From: Boudabousia marimammalium
GTDB lineage: Bacteria > Actinomycetota > Actinomycetes > Actinomycetales > Actinomycetaceae
DNA: 64,000 nt
NCBI RefSeq assembly: GCF_001936115.1
Contig: NZ_MPDM01000003.1
Location: 62,386-126,385 of the forward strand
Direction: 5' to 3'
Below the pieces are notes generated by a model. It saw only the letters and a program-made list of their open reading frames with translations, made no database searches and was not told the origin of the DNA. A program made the position numbers and the translations under genes. Shown one piece after another: positions 25,808 to 34,159 of the stretch (position 1 is the stretch's first letter; the number at the start of each line of letters is the position of its first letter).

Positions 25808-26704
25808 ATGGTAGATGAGAGATTTGATGCTACCAGATACGCAGACGGCTCTACCGGAGAGTACCGACCGGCTCCTCTCGATTACGAAGTACCGCGACTA
25901 CAAGGTGCGGGTACTGCCGGCGTTGCAGCTGCGCCCTTAATGGATCGACGAGAGCACTTGGAAGCTGTACAACGCGGTGAAATCGGCTCCATGCATTCGT
26001 GGGAACTGGTCACGGCTGTGGATGGACCAGGTACCCGGATGACTATCTTTCTCGCGGGTTGTCCGCTCCGTTGCCTCTACTGCCACAACCCTGACACTTT
26101 CAAAATGCGCGACGGTCAACCGGTGCGTGCTGAGGATCTACTTCGAAAGATTGCGCGCTATGTGCCGATCTTTAATTCGTCTGGCGGTGGCATCACGATT
26201 TCTGGCGGGGAGCCTCTCATGCAACCCAACTTTGTTGCATGGTTACTACGCGGCGCAAAAGATCTAGGTGTACACACGTGCATCGACACTTCCGGATTCC
26301 TCGGCCGTAACCTGACAGATGAAATGATGTCCAATCTTGACCTGGTATTACTGGATCTAAAGTCTGGACTTCCTGACATATATCGGCGTACTACAGGCCG
26401 TGATTTGCAGCCTACGATTGATTTCGGTGACAGGCTTGCGGCAGCAGGGAAGAAAGTCTGGATTCGCTTCGTGTTAGTCCCGGGCCTGACAGACGGGCCG
26501 GAAAACGTGGAGGCGGTAGCTAGCCAGGTGGCTAAGTGGTCTAATGTTGCTAGGGTTGAAGTCTTGCCCTTCCACCAGATGGCTAGGGACAAGTGGTCTA
26601 ACCTCAATCTTGAATATCAGCTGGCAGATGTTGAACCTCCCTCGAAAGAAGCCACCGAGGCGGTACGGGAAGTCTTCCGTGCTCATGGGTGCGAAACCTA
26701 CTAA
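25808..26704 (+). CDS. pflA: pyruvate formate-lyase activating enzyme (radical SAM)
   Basis: Radical SAM activase that uses a [4Fe-4S] cluster and SAM to abstract a hydrogen from the PFL glycine. Cluster ligands are Cys85, Cys89 and Cys92 (GCPLRCLYCHN), with the SAM-binding GGGITISGGEPL near 136. Residues 1-60 form an N-terminal extension relative to E. coli PflA, whose homologous part starts at about GSMHSWELVTAVDGPGTR; such extensions occur in actinobacterial relatives. It has its own Shine-Dalgarno sequence (GAGGAGGG) and appears to be transcribed separately from pflB-grcA. Its substrate here would be the small GrcA protein, presumably docked on PflB. Confidence 0.95.
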   Translation: MVDERFDATRYADGSTGEYRPAPLDYEVPRLQGAGTAGVAAAPLMDRREHLEAVQRGEIGSMHSWELVTAVDGPGTRMTIFLAGCPLRCLYCHNPDTFKMRDGQPVRAEDLLRKIARYVPIFNSSGGGITISGGEPLMQPNFVAWLLRGAKDLGVHTCIDTSGFLGRNLTDEMMSNLDLVLLDLKSGLPDIYRRTTGRDLQPTIDFGDRLAAAGKKVWIRFVLVPGLTDGPENVEAVASQVAKWSNVARVEVLPFHQMARDKWSNLNLEYQLADVEPPSKEATEAVREVFRAHGCETY

Positions 26705-26754
26705 TTCGCCGCTCACAGGAGGCAGGAAGGCCTTAAGGAGCACGACTAGCGGTA

Positions 26755-27978
26755 TTAGCGGCGAGGAATATTATGGGTAAGTGGCTCGATTAAATCAATC
26801 TGCCACTGCCTACACCCCAGTTCTTCGAGTTCTGCTTCGACATTGGCGACGTCGTCATCGGCGCACTCGAAATCCGCCAGCAACCAACCAAGATGTTTAG
26901 TGATGGCAGTTGGGGCAATCAGCATGGGCTCTAAATCCAGCTTCTTAGCTAACTTATGTACCCGTTCCTTGAGTACCTCACTAATGCTCGAAGAGCGATG
27001 CCTTAAGTAGGAAGAAGTCGCGTAGCAGGGGAAATAGCTTGGATCAGTTGATCTACGAACCGGTGGCAAATCATCCTCGTCCATCCACTTGGCACGGTCC
27101 AAGGCATCCATCCATTCGTCCTCGAACTGTCTTGCTCGCGGTGACCGGAAAGCTGAATTCTTGTTCAACTCGCGGCGGGTGCGCGGCGGATGCGCGGCGA
27201 CAGAAATCATAGCGCTAGTATTGAGCAGGCGCGAAGGGGACATGTCGATCTCCTCAGCGATTTCTTCCCGCGTCAACCAGAGTTCACGCAGCGTCGCGAA
27301 CTGGCGGGGCGTGGTCAACTTGCCGGCTGCGCCTTTACGCCACTGATCTGGCTTTTTCTGGCGGGGGGCAAGCTCCATAATCGCGGCGAAGTTCTGCTCA
27401 GCCCATTCTAGGCGCCCTAGTTCCTTTAATTTGCTGGACAAGATTTCGTACAGCGGATGCAAAAGGTCAACGTCTAAGGCCGCATAACGAAGCCAATCGC
27501 GTGGAATCGGACGGACAGACCAATCCGCGGCCTGGTGCTCTTTCTCTAAAGTCACTCCGAGTAGCTGCTCACATACTGCAGCCAATCCAAATCGGCGCAT
27601 TCCACATAGCCTCGCTGCCACCTCGGTATCAAAAAGCAGATCTGCTTGCAGACCCAGTTCTGCGATTCCGCGCAAGTCTTGATCTGCATCATGCAAAATC
27701 CAAATCCGATTCGAAAGCGCGGCCTGAGCAGGGGAGAGGTCGCTAATCGCAAGCGTGTCGACCAAGAATATTCTTCCGGAAGCGGTTTTGAACTGCACCA
27801 GTACGGTCGGTTGCCCATAGCGGAAACCGGACGAGCGCTCCGCGTCTACCGCGACTGGGCCAGGGTCGGCCTCTAGGGCAGAGATCATTTCACTAAAAGC
27901 TTCCTCAGTGTCAACGGGGTCCGGGACGCCACCTTGAGGAATAGTCTTGACCATAGGTTCTTCAGTCTCAGCGGACAC
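26755..27978 (-). CDS. RNase D-like 3'-5' exonuclease with HRDC domain
   Basis: A 407-residue DEDD-family exonuclease. The first acidic motif is AVDAERSSGF (~42), the second ILHDADQDLRGI, and the third YAALDVDLLHPLYEIL with the DEDDy tyrosine. An HRDC domain (~205-290) follows and the C-terminus is a second helical region, as in bacterial RNase D. It probably trims tRNA or other stable RNA 3' ends. It begins with GTG 27978, three bases after the DUF3000 stop, and AAAGG lies eight bases upstream. The pair is the Rv2681-Rv2680 arrangement that in mycobacteria lies directly beside dxs. Confidence 0.9.
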   Translation of the reverse strand: MSAETEEPMVKTIPQGGVPDPVDTEEAFSEMISALEADPGPVAVDAERSSGFRYGQPTVLVQFKTASGRIFLVDTLAISDLSPAQAALSNRIWILHDADQDLRGIAELGLQADLLFDTEVAARLCGMRRFGLAAVCEQLLGVTLEKEHQAADWSVRPIPRDWLRYAALDVDLLHPLYEILSSKLKELGRLEWAEQNFAAIMELAPRQKKPDQWRKGAAGKLTTPRQFATLRELWLTREEIAEEIDMSPSRLLNTSAMISVAAHPPRTRRELNKNSAFRSPRARQFEDEWMDALDRAKWMDEDDLPPVRRSTDPSYFPCYATSSYLRHRSSSISEVLKERVHKLAKKLDLEPMLIAPTAITKHLGWLLADFECADDDVANVEAELEELGCRQWQIDLIEPLTHNIPRR

Positions 27979-27981
27979 GGG

Positions 27982-28566
27982 TTATGCCTTTGCGGTATGG
28001 GGGACTAACGAAATGACCGGAACCTCTGCCAATCCCGATTCCTGCCCGGAACAGATTAAAGCCAGACGAGCCCAAGCCTCCAGATGGGCAGACAAATCAA
28101 GGGTCTGTGGAGTCCAAGAAGCACGGATTTCCAGGTAGGAAATCTCTTCGCCACGGCGAATCGAACCAAAGGATTCCGAGGTCTCAACCGTCACCGTGCC
28201 AGTAGTCTTTTTCGCGCCGGCACCTGCTTGGTCTAACGCCTCATGAAACCACTGCCAGGCAACCTGTTTAATCAGTGGATCAGCAGCCATGGTCAAATCT
28301 GTGCGGGTTTGCATCATCATCACAATGCGGAACTTTCCGCCCCAACTCGAGTGCCCTTCAGGGTCGTAAAAAATCACGAATCTTCCATGAGCTGGATGGT
28401 CCAGCTCGCCAGTCTCGACCTTCAAAGAGAGTGCAGCCGAATATGGAGCTATTCCGCGAGGGGCAGGAACCTCTGTCAGGCTCACTCCGGCAGGCGTATA
28501 TGCGTCCCGAAGGCTGTGGAGCGCCGCTAGGAACTCGGAGGGGGCAGACGTATGTTCATTTCGCAC
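27982..28566 (-). CDS. DUF3000 family protein
   Basis: A 194-residue protein I recognise as actinobacterial DUF3000 (Rv2680-like). It has no membrane segment and no known catalytic motif; WGGKFRIVMMMQT and YLEIRASWTPQ are typical conserved stretches. It is the first gene of a two-gene operon with the RNase D-like protein. GTG 28566 has TAACCT exactly 12 bases upstream and no Shine-Dalgarno sequence, so it is probably leaderless. Function unknown; coupling to an RNase suggests a role in RNA metabolism (inference). Confidence 0.83.
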   Translation of the reverse strand: MRNEHTSAPSEFLAALHSLRDAYTPAGVSLTEVPAPRGIAPYSAALSLKVETGELDHPAHGRFVIFYDPEGHSSWGGKFRIVMMMQTRTDLTMAADPLIKQVAWQWFHEALDQAGAGAKKTTGTVTVETSESFGSIRRGEEISYLEIRASWTPQTLDLSAHLEAWARLALICSGQESGLAEVPVISLVPHTAKA

Positions 28567-28572
28567 AAAATT

Positions 28573-28578
28573 AGGTTA
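28573..28578 (-). promoter_or_regulatory. candidate -10 element for leaderless DUF3000 gene
   Basis: On the minus strand, TAACCT is followed by six bases and the GTG start codon at 28566. Confidence 0.35.
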
Positions 28579-28637
28579 TGTGTTTACAGTCTAAAAACTT
28601 GTTTGCCGCGCCGAGAGAGATGTCGATACTCTGGAGA

Positions 28638-30746
28638 CTACTCCCGTAGCTCACGCAGAACCAGAGTGGTTTTGCCAGGCACGGTTAGGCTTTCCCCCTC
28701 TTGGTAAACCGTCTCGTCGAAGTCGTCACCCGTGTTAAGCACAGTGATCCAAGAATCCGAAATTGAACGTTCAGGAAGCACAAAGGAGATTTCTTCTCCG
28801 GAAGCATTAGTCACCACGAGGAAACTGTCATCGTCGATTGGGCGTCCGTAGCGGTCGGGTTCGCCGATGGCATGTCCATTCAGGAAGATGGTGAGGGCTC
28901 TGGCGTAGTCTTGACTCCACTCTTCCTCGGTCATATGGTGGCCATTCGGGTTAAACCACTCAATCTCACGCCAGTCGGATTCTCCACCCCGAGAGGCCAC
29001 TCCCTTGAAGAAGGAGCGCCGTCGGAATACCGGATGGTCCTTACGCAACTGAATTAGACGGGCCGTAAAGTCCTCCAAGGCAATCTGGTACTCATCACGC
29101 TCCCAGTTCATCCAAGAAAGCGGATTATCCTGGCAGTAGACGTTATTATTTCCGTTTTGAGTGCGTCCGTACTCATCGCCATGCAAGAGCATGGGGACGC
29201 CCTGTGAGAGCATCAAAGTAGTGAGGAAGTTACGGTGCTGTCGCGCCCGCAGCTGTAAAATCGCGATATCATCTGTGGGGCCCTCTAGGCCGCAGTTCCA
29301 GGAGCGGTTATGGGACTCCCCATCGGCGTTGTTCTCTCCGTTAGCCTCATTATGCTTCTCATTGTAGGAAACTAAATCATGCATGGTGAACCCGTCATGA
29401 GCGGTGACGAAGTTAATGGACGCCACCGGGAATCTCCCACTGGTTTCATACAAATCTGCTGACCCAGTGAAACGAGAAGCGAATTCAGCTAGCGTGGAAA
29501 ACTCTCCACGCCAGAAATCGCGAACCGTGTCACGGTATTTTCCGTTCCATTCGGTCCAAAGCGGCGGAAATCCGCCCACCTGGTATCCGCCGTCGCCGAT
29601 ATCCCAAGGCTCAGCGATGAGCTTGACCTGAGAAACCACGGGATCTTGATGGATCAAATCAAAGAAAGCGGAGAGCTTATCGACTTCATGGAACTGGCGG
29701 GCCAAGGTGGAGGCCAAATCAAAGCGGAAACCGTCCACATGCATTTCCTGAGCCCAATAGCGCAAGGAATCCATAATCAACTGGAGTACGGCAGGAGAAC
29801 GCATTAATAGTGAGTTCCCGGTACCCGTGGTGTCGAAGTAGTGGGCCTTGTCATCGTCCACTAGGCGATAGTAGGCCGCATTGTCGATGCCGCGGAAAGA
29901 AAGCGTGGGGCCGAGGTGGTTTCCTTCAGCAGTGTGGTTGTATACCACATCCATAATCACTTCAATATCGGCATCATGAAGCGCTCTCACCATGGATTTG
30001 AACTCAGTTACCTCAGAGCCAGGGGTGGGATCTGAGCAATAAGTGTTCTGGGGTGCGAAGAAACCAATAGTGTTGTATCCCCAGTAGTTGGACAGCCCTT
30101 TTTCAGTGAGGTGATGATCATTCACGAACTGATGGCAAGGCATCAGTTCTATAGCAGTGATTCCCAGTTTTTTCAGGTAGTCAATGGTGGAAGGATGGGC
30201 AATCCCGGCATAGGTTCCGCGTAATGGTTCGGGGATGTCAGGGTTTGTCATGGTTAGGCCCCGCACGTGAGCTTCGTAAATGATGCTCTCATGATAAGGA
30301 TGCCCTGGTGGCCGGTCATGACCCCAATCAAAGAAGGGGTTTACCACCACCGAATGCATGGTGAAGTCTTTAGAATCTAGTCCATTCATTTGGGTGTTAT
30401 CCCTAAATGAGTAGGAGTAAAGCGACTCATCCGATTGTGCCTGTCCGCTGATAGACTTAGCGTATGGGTCTAGCAGCAACTTAGTTGAGTCACAGCGGTG
30501 TCCCTGCGCTGGATCATAGGGGCCATAGACGCGGTATCCGTAGAGCTGGCCGGGACCAACTGTAGGAAAGTAACCATGCCAGACAGAGGCATCGACTTCA
30601 GTGAGTTCATAACGGGTCTCATTGAGATCCTCATCCAGGAGACAGAGTTCAACTTTCTCTGCGACGGAAGAGTAGAGTGCGAAGTTCGTTCCTGAACCGT
30701 CGTAGGTAGCACCTAGAGGATAGGATTTTCCTGGCCATTTTTCCAT
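28638..30746 (-). CDS. glgX: glycogen debranching enzyme GlgX
   Basis: GH13 isoamylase-type enzyme that hydrolyses alpha-1,6 branches in glycogen. The N-terminal CBM48 domain (~1-130) starts KWPGKSYPLGATYDGSGTNF. Catalytic motifs are DVVYNHTAEG, the nucleophile Asp in DGFRFDLAS, the acid Glu in KLIAEPWDIGDGGY, and the transition-state Asp in FVTAHDGFTMHDLVSYN. The length of 702 aa is normal for GlgX. It is monocistronic in this window. The start codon has TATACT exactly 12 bases upstream and no ribosome-binding site, indicating a leaderless mRNA. It links glycogen use to the fermentative metabolism implied by PFL. Confidence 0.95.
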   Translation of the reverse strand: MEKWPGKSYPLGATYDGSGTNFALYSSVAEKVELCLLDEDLNETRYELTEVDASVWHGYFPTVGPGQLYGYRVYGPYDPAQGHRCDSTKLLLDPYAKSISGQAQSDESLYSYSFRDNTQMNGLDSKDFTMHSVVVNPFFDWGHDRPPGHPYHESIIYEAHVRGLTMTNPDIPEPLRGTYAGIAHPSTIDYLKKLGITAIELMPCHQFVNDHHLTEKGLSNYWGYNTIGFFAPQNTYCSDPTPGSEVTEFKSMVRALHDADIEVIMDVVYNHTAEGNHLGPTLSFRGIDNAAYYRLVDDDKAHYFDTTGTGNSLLMRSPAVLQLIMDSLRYWAQEMHVDGFRFDLASTLARQFHEVDKLSAFFDLIHQDPVVSQVKLIAEPWDIGDGGYQVGGFPPLWTEWNGKYRDTVRDFWRGEFSTLAEFASRFTGSADLYETSGRFPVASINFVTAHDGFTMHDLVSYNEKHNEANGENNADGESHNRSWNCGLEGPTDDIAILQLRARQHRNFLTTLMLSQGVPMLLHGDEYGRTQNGNNNVYCQDNPLSWMNWERDEYQIALEDFTARLIQLRKDHPVFRRRSFFKGVASRGGESDWREIEWFNPNGHHMTEEEWSQDYARALTIFLNGHAIGEPDRYGRPIDDDSFLVVTNASGEEISFVLPERSISDSWITVLNTGDDFDETVYQEGESLTVPGKTTLVLRELRE

Positions 30747-30752
30747 AAGCTG

Positions 30753-30758
30753 AGTATA
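30753..30758 (-). promoter_or_regulatory. candidate -10 element for leaderless glgX
   Basis: TATACT on the minus strand begins 12 bases before the glgX ATG. It is the best -10 match among the leaderless-type sites apart from TATTAT at pepN. Confidence 0.45.
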
Positions 30759-30813
30759 TAACTATTCAGTAAAAACAGCCGGACTAACGAAAAATGATTA
30801 CTAATGAAAATAT

Positions 30814-30888
30814 TGGTGGGCGATACTGGGATCGAACCAGTGACCTCTTCCGTGTCAGGGAAGCGCGCTACCGCTGCGCTAATCGCCC
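30814..30888 (-). tRNA. tRNA-Val (GAC)
   Basis: A complete 75-base cloverleaf on the minus strand with encoded CCA. The acceptor stem is GGGCGAT / ATCGCCC, the anticodon loop CTGACAC gives GAC, and the T-loop is GGTTCGATCC. It is identical to the copy at 31508-31582 and, with the adjacent tRNA-Gly, forms an inverted duplicate of that pair. Confidence 0.95.
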
Positions 30889-30889
30889 G

Positions 30890-30962
30890 AGCGGATGACG
30901 GGACTCGAACCCGCGACCCTCACCTTGGCAAGGTGATGCTCTACCAACTGAGCCACATCCGC
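30890..30962 (-). tRNA. tRNA-Gly (GCC)
   Basis: A 73-base tRNA on the minus strand with acceptor GCGGATG / CATCCGC, anticodon loop TTGCCAA (GCC) and T-loop GGTTCGAGTC; CCA is not encoded. It lies one base upstream of the tRNA-Val and is presumably co-transcribed with it. Confidence 0.95.
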
Positions 30963-31282
30963 AGTAGTCGTATAAGTGCTATCTCGGTACTCAAAATGTC
31001 CAGCACCGAGTGCTTTTGTCTTACGCAACAAGGTAGAACTTTAGCAAGTAGTTTCTGTTAAGGCAAGTTTGAAACGGCGTGTCTTCACAGCCCGTAATTT
31101 GGTCCTTTAAACCATCTGTTGTGCTACAAAGGATAACCAAGTATGTCTCCTCTTGCGCTTCGCTTGTAGATTCGCGAAATAGCGCAGGCCGATAGGGTTT
31201 TGGTGGGTGGGGTTAGTCCTAAAGTCTCTGCGAAAGAGTGTAAGTTTCGCGCCTTGTGTGTGTCTCCTCACCGCCCGTAAAG
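30963..31282. other. tRNA cluster spacer without a recognisable gene
   Basis: About 320 bases separate the divergent tRNA sets. I find no open reading frame of credible length, no tRNA and no strong hairpin; it should hold the promoter of the minus-strand Gly-Val pair on its left side, but I see no clear -35/-10 there. Confidence 0.5.
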
Positions 31283-31311
31283 TTGCGTTGATTGCTTCAG
31301 CAGTCTAAACT
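31283..31311 (+). promoter_or_regulatory. candidate promoter for the plus-strand tRNA genes
   Basis: TTGCGT (31283-31288) and TAAACT (31306-31311) are spaced by 17 bases. The predicted start is about seven bases before tRNA-Val(CAC). Confidence 0.5.
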
Positions 31312-31323
31312 TTCAATCTGCTA

Positions 31324-31395
31324 GGGCGATTGGCGCAGGGGTAGCGCGCTTCCTTCACACGGAAGAGGTCACTGGTTCGATCCCAGTATCGCCCA
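31324..31395 (+). tRNA. tRNA-Val (CAC)
   Basis: A 72-base tRNA with acceptor GGGCGAT / ATCGCCC and anticodon loop TTCACAC (CAC). The body differs from tRNA-Val(GAC) only in the D-stem region and anticodon. CCA is not encoded. Confidence 0.95.
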
Positions 31396-31433
31396 CGGCT
31401 AGTAAGTCGTGATTGTCGATAATCTAGTACTAC

Positions 31434-31506
31434 GCGGATGTGGCTCAGTTGGTAGAGCATCACCTTGCCAAGGTGAGGGTCGCGGGTTCGAGTCCCGTCA
31501 TCCGCT
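31434..31506 (+). tRNA. tRNA-Gly (GCC)
   Basis: Identical to the copies at 30890-30962 and 31617-31689; anticodon loop TTGCCAA. It is followed after one base by tRNA-Val(GAC). Confidence 0.95.
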
Positions 31507-31507
31507 C

Positions 31508-31582
31508 GGGCGATTAGCGCAGCGGTAGCGCGCTTCCCTGACACGGAAGAGGTCACTGGTTCGATCCCAGTATCGCCCACCA
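31508..31582 (+). tRNA. tRNA-Val (GAC)
   Basis: Identical to the minus-strand copy at 30814-30888, with anticodon GAC and encoded CCA (31580-31582). Confidence 0.95.
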
Positions 31583-31616
31583 CTTATAGGTGGGTTTTCT
31601 ATCTGTAAGTAACCAT

Positions 31617-31689
31617 GCGGATGTGGCTCAGTTGGTAGAGCATCACCTTGCCAAGGTGAGGGTCGCGGGTTCGAGTCCCGTCATCCGCT
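31617..31689 (+). tRNA. tRNA-Gly (GCC), third copy
   Basis: Third identical tRNA-Gly(GCC) in about 800 bases, again without encoded CCA. Glycine GGC/GGT decoding thus gets high gene dosage here. Confidence 0.95.
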
Positions 31690-31711
31690 CTGGGACGATA
31701 TATGTCCTTCC

Positions 31712-31782
31712 GGTGGGTTGGCCGAGAGGCGAGGCAGCGGCCTGCAAAGCCGTATACACGGGTTCGAATCCCGTACCCACCT
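31712..31782 (+). tRNA. tRNA-Cys (GCA)
   Basis: A 71-base tRNA with acceptor GGTGGGT / ACCCACC, anticodon stem GCGGC / GCCGT and loop CTGCAAA (GCA). It is the last gene of the plus-strand tRNA run; CCA is not encoded. Confidence 0.93.
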
Positions 31783-31874
31783 CCGTTTGCTCGCCCGTTG
31801 ATTGATTTGCCGAAGTGCTCAATCTTAGTTTTCCTCTCCGGTTTACTTGTTCCCATCGAACCTGTTTTTATATC

Positions 31875-31913
31875 TAAAATGCCGCTCTAAGATATTCTTA
31901 GAGCGGCATTTTA
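31875..31913. terminator. bidirectional terminator after the tRNA cluster
   Basis: A perfect 17-bp stem (TAAAATGCCGCTCTAAG and its complement) with a five-base loop. Flanking A and T runs allow it to end both the plus-strand tRNA transcript and the minus-strand reductase gene that stops at 31930. Confidence 0.85.
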
Positions 31914-31929
31914 TTGGTGTTATTGCAGA

Positions 31930-32469
31930 CTAGGAAAGCTGAGAGATGACCTCATCAAGCAGCTTGTTCAGGTTCTCCGCCTGACCTTCAGCGGCCTGGA
32001 ACTTACCGTCAACGACGGTTTCAGTACCAAGGTTCAACATCACCTGGGAGTCAACAGCCTTCATCTTGACGATTGCGACGATATCACGCCAGTGCTTGAT
32101 TGCATTTTCAGCGCCGTGGTAGGAGTAGCCCACAAAGCCGACAGGCTTCTCGGTCCACTCGGCGAAGAGCAGGTCGAAAGCGTTCTTGAAAGCGGCCGGG
32201 GGTGCGGCATTGTACTCAGGGGTAATAAACAAGAAGCCATCTAGCTGAGCAATCTCAGCGGCCCACTTCTGGGTCTTGGGGTTCTCGTAGTTACCGTTTG
32301 CAGCACCGGGGTGGGTAGGTTCATTGAGGAGATCCAAATCAAAATCGGCAACCGCAACAGGCACGATGGTGACATCGGTGCGATCTGCGAGGGTTTCGGC
32401 AACCCACTTGCCGACGAAGCTGCCAACATTTCCCGGACGGGTGGTTCCGGTGATAACGCCAATCTTCAT
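31930..32469 (-). CDS. NADPH-dependent FMN reductase family flavoprotein
   Basis: A 179-residue flavodoxin-like reductase. It starts MKIGVITGTTRPGNVGSFVG, which has the phosphate-binding loop TRPGNVG, and has the flavin-binding ITPEYNAAPPAAFKNAFD around residues 75-95. Members reduce FMN, quinones or azo compounds with NAD(P)H; the acceptor cannot be told from sequence. It has AGG seven bases before the ATG and shares a bidirectional terminator with the tRNAs. It is monocistronic. Confidence 0.88.
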   Translation of the reverse strand: MKIGVITGTTRPGNVGSFVGKWVAETLADRTDVTIVPVAVADFDLDLLNEPTHPGAANGNYENPKTQKWAAEIAQLDGFLFITPEYNAAPPAAFKNAFDLLFAEWTEKPVGFVGYSYHGAENAIKHWRDIVAIVKMKAVDSQVMLNLGTETVVDGKFQAAEGQAENLNKLLDEVISQLS

Positions 32470-32659
32470 GTTTATACCTGTTTTCTACTAGACAGTGCAC
32501 CACTGTTTGGTGCGCTCTCCAAGCATAAAGGACCATAGTTGCGTGCGCAACTATTCGCGTGATTATTTAGAGTTATCCTTCCCACATTTCGCTAGAGAAA
32601 GTCCCGAGAATGCGAAAAGGGACGGCTCTGCACACCTCAAAGTAGTTGAAATACAGCGT

Positions 32660-33934
32660 CTATCGGTGAGCCAGTGCTTTCGCAAAGTTCGGGCTAACCG
32701 GTAGCTCTGGTAGTAGTAATGCCTGGACAACGTGATAAGCATCCGGTTTGTCCGGCCAGGTTTGTATTCCCGGCTGATTGTTGGCTGTTAACTCATGCCA
32801 CCACAGTCCGGGACCGGCGATAAAATTATCGCGGGCATACTTCCACCAGCTCACATAATATTTGCGAAGCAATGCAATCTCTTCCTTATATTGTTCGCCT
32901 TCCTCCGTTAGAGTTTTGATTGTGACGGCTAGCGCCCCTATAGCCTCGCAGGCTACCCAGTGCATCCGCTCTCGCACGATGGGTTTAAGATTCTCCCCAA
33001 TGGTGTAAACGAATCCGAGCTGGCCATCTACACTCCATCCGTATTTAGTTGCCTGTTGAAGAATCGCAAGCGGCGCTGCTAGCATCCACCTGGGAGTCTC
33101 TTCTCCTCGTTCTAGCAAAGCGCCGCGCGCATGGAGGCATAAACGTGCCCATTCAAAGGAATGCCCAATAGTGTATCCCCAGGGTCGGAAAGGATGAGCT
33201 GGCTGATCACGATTGTAGTCTGGCAGTTCCGCCCAGTCTGAGGAGAAATGCTCAGGGATGAACCAGTCATGTTCTCGCGCTTGAACATTCAATGTCCAGT
33301 CCAAAATCGCAACCGCGCGGTCAAGCCAAATCCGACTGCCCGTTGCGTCGTAAGCGGCCAAGAACCCCTCGGTGGTGTGCATATTTGCGTTAACTCCACG
33401 ATAGGGCTCCGATTCGCTAAAAGCGCGGTCAAATGACTCCTGGACACGCTGATGTTGCGACTCCCACCAGATTTTTTCACTGATATCTAAAGCGTCGTCA
33501 AGCAGTTCTTGTGACTGCGGAATGCCCGCACAGACACCGGCAGAGGCGGCCAAGATTACGAATGCATGGGCGTATGACTCCTTCCTCGCGCCGTCGCTGG
33601 TCGGGACGCCCTCGTCACCATTGCCAGGAACCGGCTCAATCACGCCAAAGTAGCCCCCATAAACCGGGTCATGCTGGTACTTACGAAGACACGAAATTCC
33701 ATGCTGGGCGAGCTCAGTTGCCCCCTCAATTCCCAGTTCGGAAGCCAAACAGAACACGTAGGTCATCCGGGCAGTAATCCACAGCTCCACCTTTGAATCG
33801 GGAGCTAGCTTGCCATCGCGATTAAGCCGTCCAAAACCGGTTTCGACACGTGACCCTTTCGCTACCTCGATAATCGAATCACGCTCAAACGCCATACCGT
33901 CTAGGAGAAGGTAAAAATCTGCTGACGCTGTCAT
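32660..33934 (-). CDS. AGE-family sugar epimerase/isomerase
   Basis: A 424-residue (alpha/alpha)6-barrel protein of the N-acylglucosamine 2-epimerase superfamily, which includes mannose isomerase, cellobiose 2-epimerase and sulfoquinovose isomerase. Typical stretches are GVNANMHTTEGFLAAYDATG (~187), WGYTIGHSFEWARLCLHA (~250) and RMHWVACEAIGALA (~320), holding the expected catalytic histidines. I favour the aldose-ketose isomerase branch (YihS-like) over true N-acyl epimerases, but weakly. The start at 33934 (MTASADFY) is supported by GAGG six bases upstream; longer starts read through an unsupported leader. It is divergent from thrS. Confidence 0.85.
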   Translation of the reverse strand: MTASADFYLLLDGMAFERDSIIEVAKGSRVETGFGRLNRDGKLAPDSKVELWITARMTYVFCLASELGIEGATELAQHGISCLRKYQHDPVYGGYFGVIEPVPGNGDEGVPTSDGARKESYAHAFVILAASAGVCAGIPQSQELLDDALDISEKIWWESQHQRVQESFDRAFSESEPYRGVNANMHTTEGFLAAYDATGSRIWLDRAVAILDWTLNVQAREHDWFIPEHFSSDWAELPDYNRDQPAHPFRPWGYTIGHSFEWARLCLHARGALLERGEETPRWMLAAPLAILQQATKYGWSVDGQLGFVYTIGENLKPIVRERMHWVACEAIGALAVTIKTLTEEGEQYKEEIALLRKYYVSWWKYARDNFIAGPGLWWHELTANNQPGIQTWPDKPDAYHVVQALLLPELPVSPNFAKALAHR

Positions 33935-34159
33935 ATTTTCCTCTTCATTCAATAGTGAAAGACCCCGCCGAGAAGACTGACTTGTCATCGAAATCTCTGC
34001 TCACGGGAGTTGCTTAGTTCCAAGGATGCCACAAGGGGAGTAGATTATGCTGTGATTTACAAACTCAGCTGAGATGCCGGGGCGCTTCTTAAAGCCGGTT
34101 TCACCACTAAGCTGTAAACTTTTAACAAAGACATCTTTCATCCTTTAAGGAGTGTACAA

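Larger units (their letters stand above)
30814..31582. repeat. 149-bp inverted duplication of a tRNA-Gly/tRNA-Val pair
   Basis: The Gly(GCC)-C-Val(GAC) unit at 30814-30962 on the minus strand reappears base for base at 31434-31582 on the plus strand. Similarity stops at the tRNA ends on both sides. The arms flank about 470 bases containing tRNA-Val(CAC). Confidence 0.9.

Noticed and set aside
30804-31061. Plus-strand open frame of 85 codons starting at 30804
   Set aside because: It is the antisense reading of the minus-strand tRNA-Val and tRNA-Gly, with the same false product.
30814-31689. CRISPR-like or mobile-element repeats in the tRNA region
   Set aside because: All repeated sequence is accounted for by identical tRNA genes; there are no regular short spacers and no transposase or integrase frame.
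31305-31856. Minus-strand open frames over the tRNA cluster with GDTGIEPVTS- and DGTRTRDPHLGK-like products
   Set aside because: They are the complements of tRNA-Val and tRNA-Gly. This protein sequence is a familiar false gene created by translating tRNA genes antisense.
33935-34159. T-box riboswitch upstream of thrS
   Set aside because: No AGGGTGGNACCGCG element or specifier-loop architecture is present. The same holds upstream of hisS.
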